Positions 52,306-61,940 of a stretch of DNA of 64,000 nucleotides are shown one piece after another (position 1 is the first letter of the stretch; each line of letters starts with the position of its first letter). Made by a program: the position numbers and the translations under genes. This DNA comes from Streptomyces nitrosporeus. Its GTDB lineage: Bacteria; Actinomycetota; Actinomycetes; Streptomycetales; Streptomycetaceae. The stretch spans positions 1,736,001-1,800,000 of the forward strand of contig NZ_CP023702.1 of NCBI RefSeq assembly GCF_008704555.1, in the 5' to 3' direction. The notes under the pieces are model-generated. The model searched no databases. It saw nothing but the letters and a program-made list of their open reading frames with translations, and was not told where the DNA came from.

Positions 52306-52839
52306 ATGAGCACGCCCAACAAGGACATCGACAAGGCCGAGGTACGGGTCAAGTGGGATCCCAGCCCGGCCGGTGAGCCCGCCAACGACCTCGACGTCAT
52401 CGCGGCCACCTACGCCGCCGACGCACCGCACGGGGCCCCCGTCTACCTGGTCCACTTCGACAGCCGCTCCCCCGACGGCACGATCACGCTGAACCGGGAC
52501 AGCAGGACCGGCCAGGGTTTCGGTTTCGACGAGGTGATGACGCTGGAGCTGAACCGGCTGTCGGCGGCGTACGCCAGGGTCGTCGTCGGTGTCGCCATCC
52601 AGCAGCGTGACGGGCACAAGACCTTCGGCCGGATAGAGCACACGGCCGTACAGATCCGTGAGGGGTACACCGTCCTGGCCGAGGACGATTTCGCGGGCGT
52701 CCCGGCCGCGACGGCCGCCGTCGTCGGCGAGTTCGCCCGGGACGCCTCGGGGGCCTGGGGGTTCAGGGGCATGGTCCGCGGGTTCGACGGCGATCCCGAC
52801 GCGTTCACCGCGGCGATGGGAGACCTCGCCGGCCCCTGA
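52306..52839 (+). CDS. TerD family protein
   Basis: A 177-residue single-domain Ca-binding protein of the tellurium-resistance TerD/CABP family. The core motifs are VRVKWDPSPAGEPANDLDVI near the N-terminus (with the D-x-D metal ligand), VYLVHFDSRSPDGTITLNRD (about 46), the DEVMTLELNRL helix (about 78) and VVVGVAIQQRDGHKTFG (about 95). It stands alone without other ter genes; such solitary TerD proteins are common in Streptomyces and are linked to development or stress. Start ATG 52306 follows GAGGAGGG. Confidence 0.92.
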   Translation: MSTPNKDIDKAEVRVKWDPSPAGEPANDLDVIAATYAADAPHGAPVYLVHFDSRSPDGTITLNRDSRTGQGFGFDEVMTLELNRLSAAYARVVVGVAIQQRDGHKTFGRIEHTAVQIREGYTVLAEDDFAGVPAATAAVVGEFARDASGAWGFRGMVRGFDGDPDAFTAAMGDLAGP

Positions 52840-52865
52840 CCGCCCGGGGCGGCGGAACGGGAGAA

Positions 52866-52904
52866 GGGGAGGGGCACCGGCCTGGACGGCCGGTGCCCCT
52901 CCCC
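52866..52904. terminator. Convergent terminator between terD-like gene and nrdJ
   Basis: Perfect 17-bp stem GGGGAGGGGCACCGGCC with its complement and a 5-nt loop, in the 81-bp gap between the two stops. Confidence 0.88.
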
Positions 52905-52920
52905 TCACCTCATCCGGGGA

Positions 52921-55830
52921 TCAGCTGCAACCGCTGGTGGAGCCGCAGCCCTCGCAGATGTAGCAGGATCCGGCGCGCTGCATCTTCGTGCCGCAGGAGA
53001 AGCAGAGCGGCGCGTCGGCGCTGATACCGAGCTGCATCTCGACCAGTTCGGCCGAGGTGTGCGCCGTCCGGGGGGCGGCCTTCTCCGCGACGGGCCCGGC
53101 GGGGTCGGCGACGGCCTTCAGCGGCTCGGTCTGCACGGGGGCGGACTGGGCCAGGCTCTCGACGTCCATCTCGTCGTCCGCGTAGGACGGCTCGTAGGAA
53201 CCGGTGTCGAGGTGGCGCTGGCGCTCCTCGGCGGAGTGGATGCCGAGGGCGGAACGCGTCTCGAAGGGCAGGAAGTCGAGCGCCAGGCGGCGGAAGATGT
53301 AGTCGACGATCGACTGCGCCATCCGCACGTCCGGGTCGTCCGTCATGCCGGCCGGCTCGAAGCGCATGTTGGTGAACTTGGAGACGTACGTCTCCAGGGG
53401 CACGCCGTACTGCAGACCGACCGAGACGGCGATCGAGAAGGCGTCCATCATTCCGGCGAGGGTCGATCCCTGCTTGGACATCTTCAGGAAGACCTCGCCG
53501 AGACCGTCGTCCGGGTAGGAGTTGGCGGTCATGTACCCCTCGGCGCCGCCCACCGTGAAGCTGGTGGTGATGCCGGGACGCCCCTTGGGCAGGCGCTTGC
53601 GGACCGGACGGTACTCGACGACCTTCTCGACCGCGGCGCGGATGGTGCCCTCGGCCTTGGCGGTCACCTCGGCCTTCTCCTGCTCCTTCTTCTTGGCGGA
53701 GAGGGGCTGGCCGACCTTGCAGTTGTCGCGGTAGATGGCGAGCGCCTTGACGCCCATCTTCCACGCCTCGAAGTAGACCTCCTCGACGTCCTCGACGGTG
53801 GCCGTCTCCGGCAGGTTCACCGTCTTGGACAGCGCGCCGGAGATCCACGGCTGGATCGCCGCCATCATCCGGACGTGGCCCATGGCCGAGATGGAGCGCT
53901 CGCCCATGGCGCAGTCGAAGACCTCGTAGTGGTCGGTCTTCAGGCCGGGGGCGTCGACGACGTTGCCGTTCTCGGCGATGTGGGCGACGATCGCCTCGAT
54001 CTGCTCGGGCTGGTAGCCGAGGCGGCGCAGGGCCTGCGGGACGGTGCCGTTGACGATCTGCATCGAGCCGCCGCCGACCAGCTTCTTGAACTTGACCAGG
54101 GCGAGGTCGGGCTCCAGGCCGGTGGTGTCGCAGGACATCGCGAGACCGATGGTGCCGGTGGGGGCGATGACCGAGGCCTGGGCGTTGCGGAAGCCGTTCC
54201 TTGCGCCGAGCCGGATCACGTCCTGCCAGGCCTCCGTCGCGGCGGCCCAGACCGGCGAGTCCAGGTCGTCCATGCGGACGGCCTTGGTGTTGGCGTCGGC
54301 GTGCTGCCTCATGACGCGCTGGTGCGGCTCGGCGTTGCGGGCGTAGCCGTCGTACGGGCCGACGACCGCGGCGAGTTCGGCGGAGCGCCGGTAGGAGGTG
54401 CCGGTCATCAGCGAGGTGATGGCGCCGGCGAGCGCGCGGCCGCCGTCGCTGTCGTACGCGTGGCCGGTCGCCATCAGCAGGGCGCCGAGGTTGGCGTAGC
54501 CGATGCCCAGCTGGCGGTAGGCGCGGGTGTTCTCACCGATCTTCCGGGTCGGGAAGTCCGCGAAGCAGATCGAGATGTCCATCGCGGTGATGACCAGCTC
54601 GACGACCTTGGCGAAGCGCTCCGACTCGAAGGACTGGTGGCCCTCGCCGTCGTCCTTGAGGAACTTCATCAGGTTCAGCGAGGCCAGGTTGCACGAGGTG
54701 TTGTCCAGGTGCATGTACTCGCTGCAGGGGTTCGAGCCGTTGATCCGGCCGGACTCCGGGCAGGTGTGCCAGGCGTTGATGGTGTCGTCGTACTGGATGC
54801 CCGGGTCGGCGCAGGCCCAGGCGGCCTCGGCCATCTTACGGAAGAGGGACTTGGCCTCGACCTCTTCGATGACCTCGCCGGTCATGCGGGCGCGCAGGCC
54901 GAACTTGCCGCCGGACTCCACGGCCTTCATGAACTCGTCGTTCACGCGGACCGAGTTGTTGGCGTTCTGGTACTGGACGGACGTGATGTCGTCGCCGCCC
55001 AGGTCCATGTCGAAGCCCGCGTCGCGCAGGGCGCGGATCTTCTCCTCCTCCTTCACCTTGGTCTCGATGAAGTTCTCGATGTCCGGGTGGTCGACGTCGA
55101 GGATGACCATCTTGGCGGCGCGGCGGGTGGCGCCACCGGACTTGATCGTTCCCGCGGACGCGTCGGCACCGCGCATGAAGGAGACCGGACCCGAGGCGTT
55201 GCCGCCGGAGGAGAGGAGTTCCTTGGAGGAGCGGATGCGGGAGAGGTTCAGGCCGGCGCCGGAGCCGCCCTTGAAGATCATCCCCTCTTCCTTGTACCAG
55301 TCGAGGATCGACTCCATGGAGTCGTCGACGGACAGGATGAAGCACGCCGAGACCTGCTGCGGCTGCGGCGTGCCGACGTTGAACCAGACCGGCGAGTTGA
55401 AGCTGAAGATCTGGTGCAGGAGGGCGTAGGCCAGCTCGTGCTCGAAGATCTCGGCGTCGGCGGGAGAGGCGAAGTAGCCGTGCTCCTCGCCGGCCTTCCG
55501 GTACGTCTTCACGATCCGGTCGATCAGCTGACGCAGACCGGTCTCGCGCTGGGGGGTGCCGACGGCCCCCCGGAAGTACTTGCTGGTGACGATGTTGACC
55601 GCGTTCACCGACCAGAAGCCGGGGAACTCGACGCCACGCTGCTCGAAGTTGATCGAGCCGTCGCGCCAGTTGGTCATGACGACGTCACGGCGCTCCCACT
55701 CCACCTCGTCGTACGGGTGCACGCCGGGAGTGGTGTGGATGCGCTCGATGCGCAGGCCCTGCTTGGTCGCAGTCGACTTGGCTCCCTTGGTACGGGAACC
55801 TCGTGCCGGGCCGCTCGCCGTCTCTGTCAT
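52921..55830 (-). CDS. nrdJ: Vitamin B12-dependent (class II) ribonucleotide reductase
   Basis: Reduces ribonucleotides to deoxyribonucleotides with adenosylcobalamin as radical source, so oxygen is not needed. The 969-residue protein starts MTETASGPARGSRTKG at ATG 55830 behind GGGAGG. It contains the RNR active-site loop SPVWFNVGTPQPQQVSACFI (about 130), the radical/active-site Cys region NPCSEYMHLDNTSCNLASLN (about 370) and GTIGLAMSCDTTG (about 560). The C-terminus has a redox/zinc-type cysteine array (CFSCGTKMQ ... CYICEGCG ... GCS) characteristic of actinobacterial NrdJ. It is the second gene of the nrdRJ operon. Confidence 0.96.
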   Translation of the reverse strand: MTETASGPARGSRTKGAKSTATKQGLRIERIHTTPGVHPYDEVEWERRDVVMTNWRDGSINFEQRGVEFPGFWSVNAVNIVTSKYFRGAVGTPQRETGLRQLIDRIVKTYRKAGEEHGYFASPADAEIFEHELAYALLHQIFSFNSPVWFNVGTPQPQQVSACFILSVDDSMESILDWYKEEGMIFKGGSGAGLNLSRIRSSKELLSSGGNASGPVSFMRGADASAGTIKSGGATRRAAKMVILDVDHPDIENFIETKVKEEEKIRALRDAGFDMDLGGDDITSVQYQNANNSVRVNDEFMKAVESGGKFGLRARMTGEVIEEVEAKSLFRKMAEAAWACADPGIQYDDTINAWHTCPESGRINGSNPCSEYMHLDNTSCNLASLNLMKFLKDDGEGHQSFESERFAKVVELVITAMDISICFADFPTRKIGENTRAYRQLGIGYANLGALLMATGHAYDSDGGRALAGAITSLMTGTSYRRSAELAAVVGPYDGYARNAEPHQRVMRQHADANTKAVRMDDLDSPVWAAATEAWQDVIRLGARNGFRNAQASVIAPTGTIGLAMSCDTTGLEPDLALVKFKKLVGGGSMQIVNGTVPQALRRLGYQPEQIEAIVAHIAENGNVVDAPGLKTDHYEVFDCAMGERSISAMGHVRMMAAIQPWISGALSKTVNLPETATVEDVEEVYFEAWKMGVKALAIYRDNCKVGQPLSAKKKEQEKAEVTAKAEGTIRAAVEKVVEYRPVRKRLPKGRPGITTSFTVGGAEGYMTANSYPDDGLGEVFLKMSKQGSTLAGMMDAFSIAVSVGLQYGVPLETYVSKFTNMRFEPAGMTDDPDVRMAQSIVDYIFRRLALDFLPFETRSALGIHSAEERQRHLDTGSYEPSYADDEMDVESLAQSAPVQTEPLKAVADPAGPVAEKAAPRTAHTSAELVEMQLGISADAPLCFSCGTKMQRAGSCYICEGCGSTSGCS

Positions 55831-55983
55831 GCCGCCTCCCATATGTGGGCAAAAACGCCCTGAAGTGCCCAGTTCTTCCCAGGGCACAGTGTGTGTCTGA
55901 TACTCCGGGCGCCACGCACAGCGCCGCGGAGCAGGTCTTCTGCCGTCTGCCGCCGGCCTCGCCGCCCCGTAGGCGGCCCGTGC

Positions 55984-56499
55984 TCAATCGGCGGCGACAG
56001 TGACGGGGGCGGGGACCTCGGGGGGCTCCTCGCTCCCCCGCTCCCCGGTGAGAGGCCGCTGCCGGCGGAGTTCCGCGATGGCGGCCTCGAAGTCGTCGAG
56101 CGAATTGAACGCCCGGTACACCGACGCGAAACGCAGGTAGGCCACGAGGTCGAGTTCCTGCAGGGGGCCGAGTATGGCGAGCCCCACGTCGTGCGTGGTC
56201 AGTTCGGCGCTCCCGGTCGCCCGCACCGCCTCCTCGACCCGCTGCCCCAGCTTCGCCAGCGCGTCCTCGGTGACGGGACGCCCCTGGCACGCCTTGCGGA
56301 CGCCCGAGATGACCTTGGTCCGGCTGAAGGGCTCGGTCACGCCGCTGCGCTTGACCACCATCAGCGAGCAGGTCTCCACCGTGGTGAAGCGCCGCGCGCA
56401 GTCGGGGCACTGGCGCCGCCGCCGGATCGACGTGCCGTCGTCCGTGGTCCGACTGTCCACGACCCGGCTGTCGGGGTGCCTGCAGAAGGGGCAGTGCAT
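55984..56499 (-). CDS. nrdR: Transcriptional repressor NrdR
   Basis: Nucleotide-sensing repressor of ribonucleotide reductase genes. The 171-residue protein has the N-terminal zinc ribbon [19 protein letters not shown] (Cys pair) and [17 protein letters not shown] (second pair), then an ATP-cone (about 49-139) with [20 protein letters not shown]. The C-terminal tail is acidic. Start ATG 56499 with AAGGAGGG upstream. It lies ahead of nrdJ, with a 153-bp gap that holds a small hairpin (GTGCCC...GGGCAC, 55865-55887). A pair of NrdR boxes precedes it. Confidence 0.96.
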   Translation of the reverse strand: MHCPFCRHPDSRVVDSRTTDDGTSIRRRRQCPDCARRFTTVETCSLMVVKRSGVTEPFSRTKVISGVRKACQGRPVTEDALAKLGQRVEEAVRATGSAELTTHDVGLAILGPLQELDLVAYLRFASVYRAFNSLDDFEAAIAELRRQRPLTGERGSEEPPEVPAPVTVAAD

Positions 56500-56609
56500 A
56501 TCTCCGAACCCTCCTTCACAGCACGACTGAATAGCCTTGTCAGGCCCGGTCACGGACCTTCGAGGCAGCAGTAAGCATAGGCGATGGAGCCGGCCCGGAA
56601 GACCCGGGA

Positions 56610-56656
56610 CCACTACTTCTGGGTGCCGACAGCGGCCCAACCACTAGATCTAGGGT
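56610..56656. promoter_or_regulatory. Pair of NrdR boxes
   Basis: Box 1 CCACTACTTCTGGGTG (56610-56625 or so) and box 2 CCACTAGATCTAGGGT (56641-56656) start exactly 31 bp apart, three helical turns. They match the spacing and the partial palindrome (CTAGATCTAG in box 2) of NrdR boxes known in Streptomyces. On the minus strand they lie about 110-155 bp upstream of nrdR, near a likely promoter (TTGGGC...AAGTAG). Confidence 0.7.
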
Positions 56657-56900
56657 TTTACTCCACCGGCACACCAGGGCGTGTCGCGCCCTTCGGGGTG
56701 CCGGGGAGGCGGCGTACGGCCCCGCACGAGGGTACGGGAAAGGGCCGGGCGGCCGGATCGCGGGGGCGGGGAATGGCAGACTGTCGCGGGTCGCGGAAGG
56801 CCGCGCACGGGACGGCGGGACGACTTCCGCCCCTCTCCCCCACCGGTTTTCGCATACACCTGAGGGCGTTCCCGCGACAGGCCTTTATTCGTTTTTCACT

Positions 56901-56914
56901 CGAACGTGTGTTTG
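56901..56914 (+). promoter_or_regulatory. LexA SOS box
   Basis: CGAACGTGTGTTTG fits the actinobacterial LexA box (CGAAC-n4-GTTCG) with one change, and lies 62 bp before the lexA start, overlapping a TTTGGC -35-like hexamer upstream of TACTAC. Expected autorepression site. Confidence 0.8.
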
Positions 56915-56976
56915 GCGCAACCTTTCGAAAGCTACTACCGTTGCCTAACCAGGGAGAACACTCGAGAGGGGCCGAC

Positions 56977-57774
56977 GTGACCACCACCGCCGACAGCGCC
57001 ACCATCACCGCCCAGGACCACCGCTCCCAGAGCCGACTTGAGCCGGTGCACACGATGAACGAATCAGTCATGAACCCACAGGGGCCAGAGCCCGCGCGCC
57101 CCGCGCGGTCCTTGCCCGGAAGGCCCCCGGGCATCCGTGCGGACAGCTCGGGGCTCACGGACCGCCAGCGACGCGTCATCGAGGTCATCCGGGATTCGGT
57201 GCAGCGGAGGGGCTACCCCCCGTCGATGCGGGAGATCGGCCAGGCGGTGGGGCTCTCCAGCACCTCGTCCGTCGCCCACCAGCTGATGGCCCTGGAGCGC
57301 AAGGGGTTCCTGCGCCGCGATCCGCACCGCCCGCGCGCGTACGAGGTGCGCGGTTCGGATCAGCCCAGCACCCAGCCGACGGACACCACCGGCAAGCCCG
57401 CCGCTTCGTACGTCCCCCTGGTCGGCCGGATCGCAGCCGGCGGCCCGATCCTCGCCGAGGAGTCCGTCGAGGACGTGTTCCCGCTGCCCCGGCAACTCGT
57501 GGGCGACGGTGAGCTGTTCGTGCTGAAGGTGGTCGGCGACTCGATGATCGAGGCCGCGATCATGGACGGTGACTGGGTCACCGTGCGCCGCCAGCCCGTC
57601 GCGGAGAACGGCGACATCGTGGCCGCCATGCTGGACGGCGAGGCCACCGTGAAGCGCTTCAAGCGGGAGGACGGCCATGTGTGGCTGCTCCCGCACAACT
57701 CCGCGTACCAGCCCATTCCCGGGGACGAGGCGACCATCCTCGGCAAGGTGGTGGCGGTGCTCCGGCGCGTGTGA
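56977..57774 (+). CDS. lexA: LexA repressor
   Basis: Repressor of the DNA-damage (SOS) response and self-cleaving serine protease. The 265-residue form starts at GTG 56977 ([14 protein letters not shown]) behind GAGAGGGG, and has an N-terminal extension of about 50 residues before the winged HTH ([20 protein letters not shown]; recognition [20 protein letters not shown]). The cleavage site Ala-Gly is in [14 protein letters not shown], the catalytic Ser is in [15 protein letters not shown] and the Lys is in [11 protein letters not shown]. Shorter starts at ATG 57055 or 57070 would remove much of the extension. A SOS box lies 62 bp upstream. Confidence 0.95.
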   Translation: MTTTADSATITAQDHRSQSRLEPVHTMNESVMNPQGPEPARPARSLPGRPPGIRADSSGLTDRQRRVIEVIRDSVQRRGYPPSMREIGQAVGLSSTSSVAHQLMALERKGFLRRDPHRPRAYEVRGSDQPSTQPTDTTGKPAASYVPLVGRIAAGGPILAEESVEDVFPLPRQLVGDGELFVLKVVGDSMIEAAIMDGDWVTVRRQPVAENGDIVAAMLDGEATVKRFKREDGHVWLLPHNSAYQPIPGDEATILGKVVAVLRRV

Positions 57775-57795
57775 CGGCAGCCGGTCCGCAATCGG

Positions 57796-57825
57796 GCCCC
57801 GGGACCCCTGCGCCGGTCCCGGGGC
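57796..57825. terminator. Convergent terminator between lexA and the DinG-like gene
   Basis: Perfect 11-bp stem GCCCCGGGACC with its complement and an 8-nt loop, then TCTCTGTG. 22 bp after the lexA stop. Confidence 0.8.
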
Positions 57826-57961
57826 TCTCTGTGTGCCGTCGGCGGCTTCTCCGGCCCCCGCGAGGGCCGGGCCCGCGCCGTATCGTGCCGGTTCCGTGCC
57901 GCCCGTGACGGCCCGTGCCGCCCCGCGTCGCCCCGTACCGGCCCGTCTCCGCGGGCCCCGC

Positions 57962-59929
57962 CTATGGGGCCGCCTTCGCCGCGGCGTCGATGGCCGCGAG
58001 CGAGCGGCGCACCTGGTTACGGTCCGTGGTGTACCAGAAGTCGGGCAACGAGGCCCGCAGATAGCTGCCGTACCGGGCGTTCGCCAGCCTGGGGTCGAGG
58101 ACCGCGACCACTCCCTTGTCCCCGGTGGCGCGCACGAGCCGCCCCGCCCCCTGCGCCATCAGCAGCGCGGCATGGGTGGCCGCGACCGCCATGAAGCCGT
58201 TGCCCCCCGCCTCCTCGACCGCCTTCTGCCGGGCGCTCATCAGCGGGTCGTCGGGCCGGGGGAAGGGGATCCGGTCCATGACCACGAGCTGGCAGCTCGG
58301 CCCGGGTACGTCGACGCCCTGCCAGAGTGACAGCGTGCCGAAGAGGCAGGTCTCCGGGTCCGCAGCGAAGTTCTTGATCAGCTCGCCGAGCGTCTCCTCC
58401 CCCTGGAGGAGGATCGTCCGGTCCTGACGGCCCCGGAGCTCCTCCGCGGCGGCCTGCGCCGCCCGCATCGAGGAGAACAGGCCCAGGGTGCGCCCGCCCG
58501 CCGCGTCGACCAGCTCGGCGAGCTCGTCCAGCATGTCGGTGCGGGAGCCCTCGCGGCCGGGGGTGGCCAGGTGCCGGGCGACGTACAGGATGCCCTGCTT
58601 CGGGTAGTCGAACGGCGACCCGACGTCCAGCCCCTTCCACTGCGGGACGTCCTCGCCGGCGGTGCCCTCGGGGGCGAGCCCCAGGGACGCCCCCACCCCG
58701 TTGAAGTCCCCGCCCAGCTTGAGCGTGGCCGAGGTCAGCACCACCGACCGCTCGGAGAACAGCTTCTCCCGCAGCAGCCCGGACACGGACAGCGGCGCGA
58801 CCCGCAGCGACGCGCCGAAGCGGTCGTGGCGTTCGTACCACACGACGTCGTACTCGGAGCCCTGGGTGATGCGCTCGGCGACGCTGTGGACCGACTCGAC
58901 CGAGGCCATCGCCTGCTTGCGGACCACGTCCTCGTCCTGCACGGACTTGTCCCGGGTGGCCCCGAGAGCGGAGATGACCGTGCGAGCGGCGTCACGCAGC
59001 GCCGTCAGGGCGTAGCCGAGGTCCTCGGGGATCTCCTCCAGGCGGCCCGGGAGTGCCAGCTCCATGACGCGCTCGAACCCCTCCGAGGCGGTCTGCAGGG
59101 CGTCCGCGGCCTTCTCGTTGACCAGCTTGGCCGCGCGGCGCACCGCCCGGTTCACCTGGCCGGGGGTGAGCTCCCCGGTGGCCACACCGGTGACCCGCGA
59201 GACCAGCTCATGGGCCTCGTCAACGATCAGCACCTCGTGCTGCGGGAGCACCGGCGCGCCCTCGATGGCGTCGATGGCGAGCAGCGCGTGGTTGGTGACG
59301 ACGACATCGGCCAGCTTGGCCCGCTCACGGGCCGTCTCGGCGAAGCACTCGGCTCCGTACGCGCACTTCGTCGCGCCCAGGCACTCACGCGAGGAGACCG
59401 AGACCTGTGCCCAGGCCCGGTCCGAGACGCCCGGGGTGAGGTCGTCCCGGTCCCCGGTCTCGGTCTCGTCCGACCAGTCACGCAGACGCAGCAGGTCCTG
59501 TCCCAGCTTGCTCGACGGCGCGGCGGCCTCGAACTGGTCGAACAGGCCGTCCTCCTCGTCCTGCGGGACCCCTTCGTGGAGGCGGTGCAGGCAGAGGTAG
59601 TTGGACCGGCCCTTGAGCATCGCGAACCGGGGGGTCCGGCGCAGCAGCGGCCGCAACGACTCGACCGTCCGGGGCAGGTCCCGCTCCACCAGCTGGCGCT
59701 GGAGGGCGAGCGTGGCGGTGGCCACCACGACCCGCTCCCCGTGGGCCAGCGCGGGCACCAGGTAGCCGAGGGACTTGCCGGTGCCGGTGCCCGCCTGGAC
59801 CAGCAGGTGGGCGTTGTCGTCGACGGCTGCGGCGACGGCCTCGGCCATGGCGGCCTGGCCGGGCCGTTCCGTACCGCCGACGGCGGTCACGGCGGCGTGG
59901 AGGAGCTCGGGGAGCGATGGCTTCGTCAT
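57962..59929 (-). CDS. DinG/XPD-family DNA helicase
   Basis: A 655-residue superfamily 2 5'-to-3' helicase with an iron-sulfur domain. Walker A is VQAGTGTGKSLGY (about 44-56). The four candidate FeS cysteines are in NYLCLHRL (about 113) and RECLGATKCAYGAECF (about 180-195). The DEAH box is LIVDEAHELV (about 232). Motif IV-VI parts include SERSVVLTSATL and VMDRIPFPRPDDP, ending with LMAQGAGRLVRATGDKG. DinG enzymes resolve R-loops and other structures and are often part of the SOS response; this one faces lexA but shows no SOS box of its own. Start ATG 59929. Confidence 0.93.
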   Translation of the reverse strand: MTKPSLPELLHAAVTAVGGTERPGQAAMAEAVAAAVDDNAHLLVQAGTGTGKSLGYLVPALAHGERVVVATATLALQRQLVERDLPRTVESLRPLLRRTPRFAMLKGRSNYLCLHRLHEGVPQDEEDGLFDQFEAAAPSSKLGQDLLRLRDWSDETETGDRDDLTPGVSDRAWAQVSVSSRECLGATKCAYGAECFAETARERAKLADVVVTNHALLAIDAIEGAPVLPQHEVLIVDEAHELVSRVTGVATGELTPGQVNRAVRRAAKLVNEKAADALQTASEGFERVMELALPGRLEEIPEDLGYALTALRDAARTVISALGATRDKSVQDEDVVRKQAMASVESVHSVAERITQGSEYDVVWYERHDRFGASLRVAPLSVSGLLREKLFSERSVVLTSATLKLGGDFNGVGASLGLAPEGTAGEDVPQWKGLDVGSPFDYPKQGILYVARHLATPGREGSRTDMLDELAELVDAAGGRTLGLFSSMRAAQAAAEELRGRQDRTILLQGEETLGELIKNFAADPETCLFGTLSLWQGVDVPGPSCQLVVMDRIPFPRPDDPLMSARQKAVEEAGGNGFMAVAATHAALLMAQGAGRLVRATGDKGVVAVLDPRLANARYGSYLRASLPDFWYTTDRNQVRRSLAAIDAAAKAAP

Positions 59930-59978
59930 AGCGTCTCCACCCTACGGCTCACCACCGACACCGATCTCCCTCCCGGCC

Positions 59979-61880
59979 TCACGCGTAGGGGTGCAGCGGG
60001 TTCACGACCTCGCCGTGGACGGCCGCGTGCGGCCTCTCCGGCCGGTCCCGGTAACCGTCCACGTGCAGACGGTTGCGGTTGAGGCAGAGGCGCTCGATGG
60101 TCGGCGTCAGCATGTCGAAGATCTCGAAACGCTCCTTGAGTTCGGGGAAGCGCGCGTGGTGGCGGAGGATCTCGGCCCGTACGAGTGACCAGAAATCGCT
60201 CTCGGGCACATCCAGTTGCTCCTCGCAGATCGGTGACAGGTAGCGGAAGACCCCCACGAAGAGCCCGGAGTGGATGAACTGGGTGAGGAAGGAGGGGTCC
60301 TCCGTCAGCAGGGTGCGGCGCACCTCGTCGGGCATCGAGTCGTGCTCGGGCAGCCGGCGGGCGCTGACGTTCACGTCGTCGACGAAGTCCTTGATCGCCA
60401 GCCGGACCGGTACGTCGTGCTCGTCGAACACCACGATGGCGTTCTCGCCGTGCGGGGAGAACACCGTGCCGTACCGGTACAGGAAGTGCAGCAGGGGTGG
60501 CAGCAGCGCGGCGAAGAGGCGGGACAGCCAGGCCCGGGGGGTGAGCCCCGAACGGCCGACGAGTTCGGCGGTGAAGGCCCGGCCCTCCGGGTCCGTGTGC
60601 AGCAGCGAGGCGAGGGTGCGGGCCCGCTCTCCGGGTGCGAGCCGGGGTTGCAGGGGCTCCCGCCAGATCGTGCCGAGGATCTCCTTGAACTGGTACGGGG
60701 TCTCGGGCAGGTGGTCGTACAGAGGGTGCTCGACCGACACCGAGGCGACCTCGCCGAGCAGGATGACCCCGCAGGTGTCCCGCAGGAAGGGGTCGCCGTC
60801 GCGCAGGCCGTGGACCCAGGCGGTGACAGCGGGGGCGGCGAGGGTGCGCTCGGTCGGGAGGCCCCGGTAGACGAGGGTGTTCAGGATCGACAGCGGCAGC
60901 TTGACCGTGTGCCGGTCCGGGCGGGTGGTGTTGCTGAAGGTGCGGATCGACTGCTGCGGCAGCCGCAGGTCCGTGTCGTGGCCCAGCGGCACGATGTCGC
61001 CGGCCGCGATGGCCGGGGCGAAGAGGGGGACGATCCACTCGTCCCACTGCCAGGGGTGCACCGGCAGGAAGAGGTAGGCGCCGGGGTCGGCCCCGCGGGC
61101 CAGCAGGGTGCCGGTGAAGGACTCCCGCAGGCCGGGGTCGAGTTCCTGTGCGTAGAGGTCTTCGGGGGCCGCGAGACCGCGTACTCCCCGGTAGCTGGCT
61201 ATCCGGGTGCTGACGGCGATCCACGGCAGCCTGAGGGCGGTACGCGCCTCGGGGGCGAACCGGGCGGCGTCCGAGTCGGAGAAGCCGAGCCGGCCCTTGC
61301 TGGCGACGAGCCAGGGGTGGCCCGTCTGGTGCCCTTCGAGTTCGGCGTAGGGAAGGTCGGCAAGCCGGGCCGCGGGGAGCGCCGTGTGCGCCAGGCGGGC
61401 GTCCGCGGCGAGGGTGGCGGTGAGCTCCCGCACGAGGTGGCCGAGGGTGGCGCCGTCCACGCCGAGGAGACCGCGTGCCCGTGCGAGGAACTCCAGCGGG
61501 TCCCGGAACGGCACGGTGGCCCCGGGACGGGAAGGGGCGGGCCCCCCGGCCTCGGCCGGGTCCGCCTGCCCGGTGCCCACCCGGATCGAGTCGGGGGCGA
61601 CCCGCCAGCTGCCGTACACCCCGCGCCGGGCCCGGAAGCGGACGAGGGACCCGTCGTCGAGCGGCAGGGCGTACCGCCCGGTCCCGTCCGGCGCACCGTC
61701 CCCGCCGTCCGCCCCGCCCTCCTCCGGTACCGGCTCGACCAGTTCCTCGTAGGCGAACTCGCCGATCATCTTGGCGAGCAGACGTGACGACACCCGGTCC
61801 CAGACGGCCCCGTTCAGTTCCGGGGCGTCCCGTGCGGGAAACGTATCGGCCGGGTCGTGGCTCGCAGGGTTTGTCGGCAC
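59979..61880 (-). CDS. IucA/IucC-family siderophore synthetase (first)
   Basis: A 633-residue NRPS-independent siderophore synthetase that adenylates a carboxylate and joins it to an amine or alcohol. Key family blocks are HQTGHPWLVASKGRLGFSDS (about 186, with the conserved HP..K...G), the NTTRPDRHTVKLPLSIL stretch (about 317), and SPHGENAIVVFDEHDVPVRL (about 500) of the FhuF-like C-terminal part. Start GTG 61880 follows GGAGGTG. It is the last gene of a three-gene minus-strand array; the upstream GNAT gene ends 60 bp away. The C-terminus ends NPLHPYA at the stop. Confidence 0.92.
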   Translation of the reverse strand: MPTNPASHDPADTFPARDAPELNGAVWDRVSSRLLAKMIGEFAYEELVEPVPEEGGADGGDGAPDGTGRYALPLDDGSLVRFRARRGVYGSWRVAPDSIRVGTGQADPAEAGGPAPSRPGATVPFRDPLEFLARARGLLGVDGATLGHLVRELTATLAADARLAHTALPAARLADLPYAELEGHQTGHPWLVASKGRLGFSDSDAARFAPEARTALRLPWIAVSTRIASYRGVRGLAAPEDLYAQELDPGLRESFTGTLLARGADPGAYLFLPVHPWQWDEWIVPLFAPAIAAGDIVPLGHDTDLRLPQQSIRTFSNTTRPDRHTVKLPLSILNTLVYRGLPTERTLAAPAVTAWVHGLRDGDPFLRDTCGVILLGEVASVSVEHPLYDHLPETPYQFKEILGTIWREPLQPRLAPGERARTLASLLHTDPEGRAFTAELVGRSGLTPRAWLSRLFAALLPPLLHFLYRYGTVFSPHGENAIVVFDEHDVPVRLAIKDFVDDVNVSARRLPEHDSMPDEVRRTLLTEDPSFLTQFIHSGLFVGVFRYLSPICEEQLDVPESDFWSLVRAEILRHHARFPELKERFEIFDMLTPTIERLCLNRNRLHVDGYRDRPERPHAAVHGEVVNPLHPYA

Positions 61881-61940
61881 AAGGACACCTCCGGGTGGGA
61901 CCGATGGGGATTGGCGGTACGGGCGAGGGGGGTGCGTACG

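Noticed and set aside
53059..55863. 934-residue open frame opposite nrdJ
   Set aside because: Antisense shadow of nrdJ; composition is Val/Gly/His/Leu-rich and no motif is seen.
55831..55983. Possible cobalamin riboswitch before nrdJ
   Set aside because: The 153-bp gap lacks the B12-box and is too short; only a small GTGCCC/GGGCAC hairpin is present. In Streptomyces the B12 riboswitch controls the class I nrdAB genes instead.
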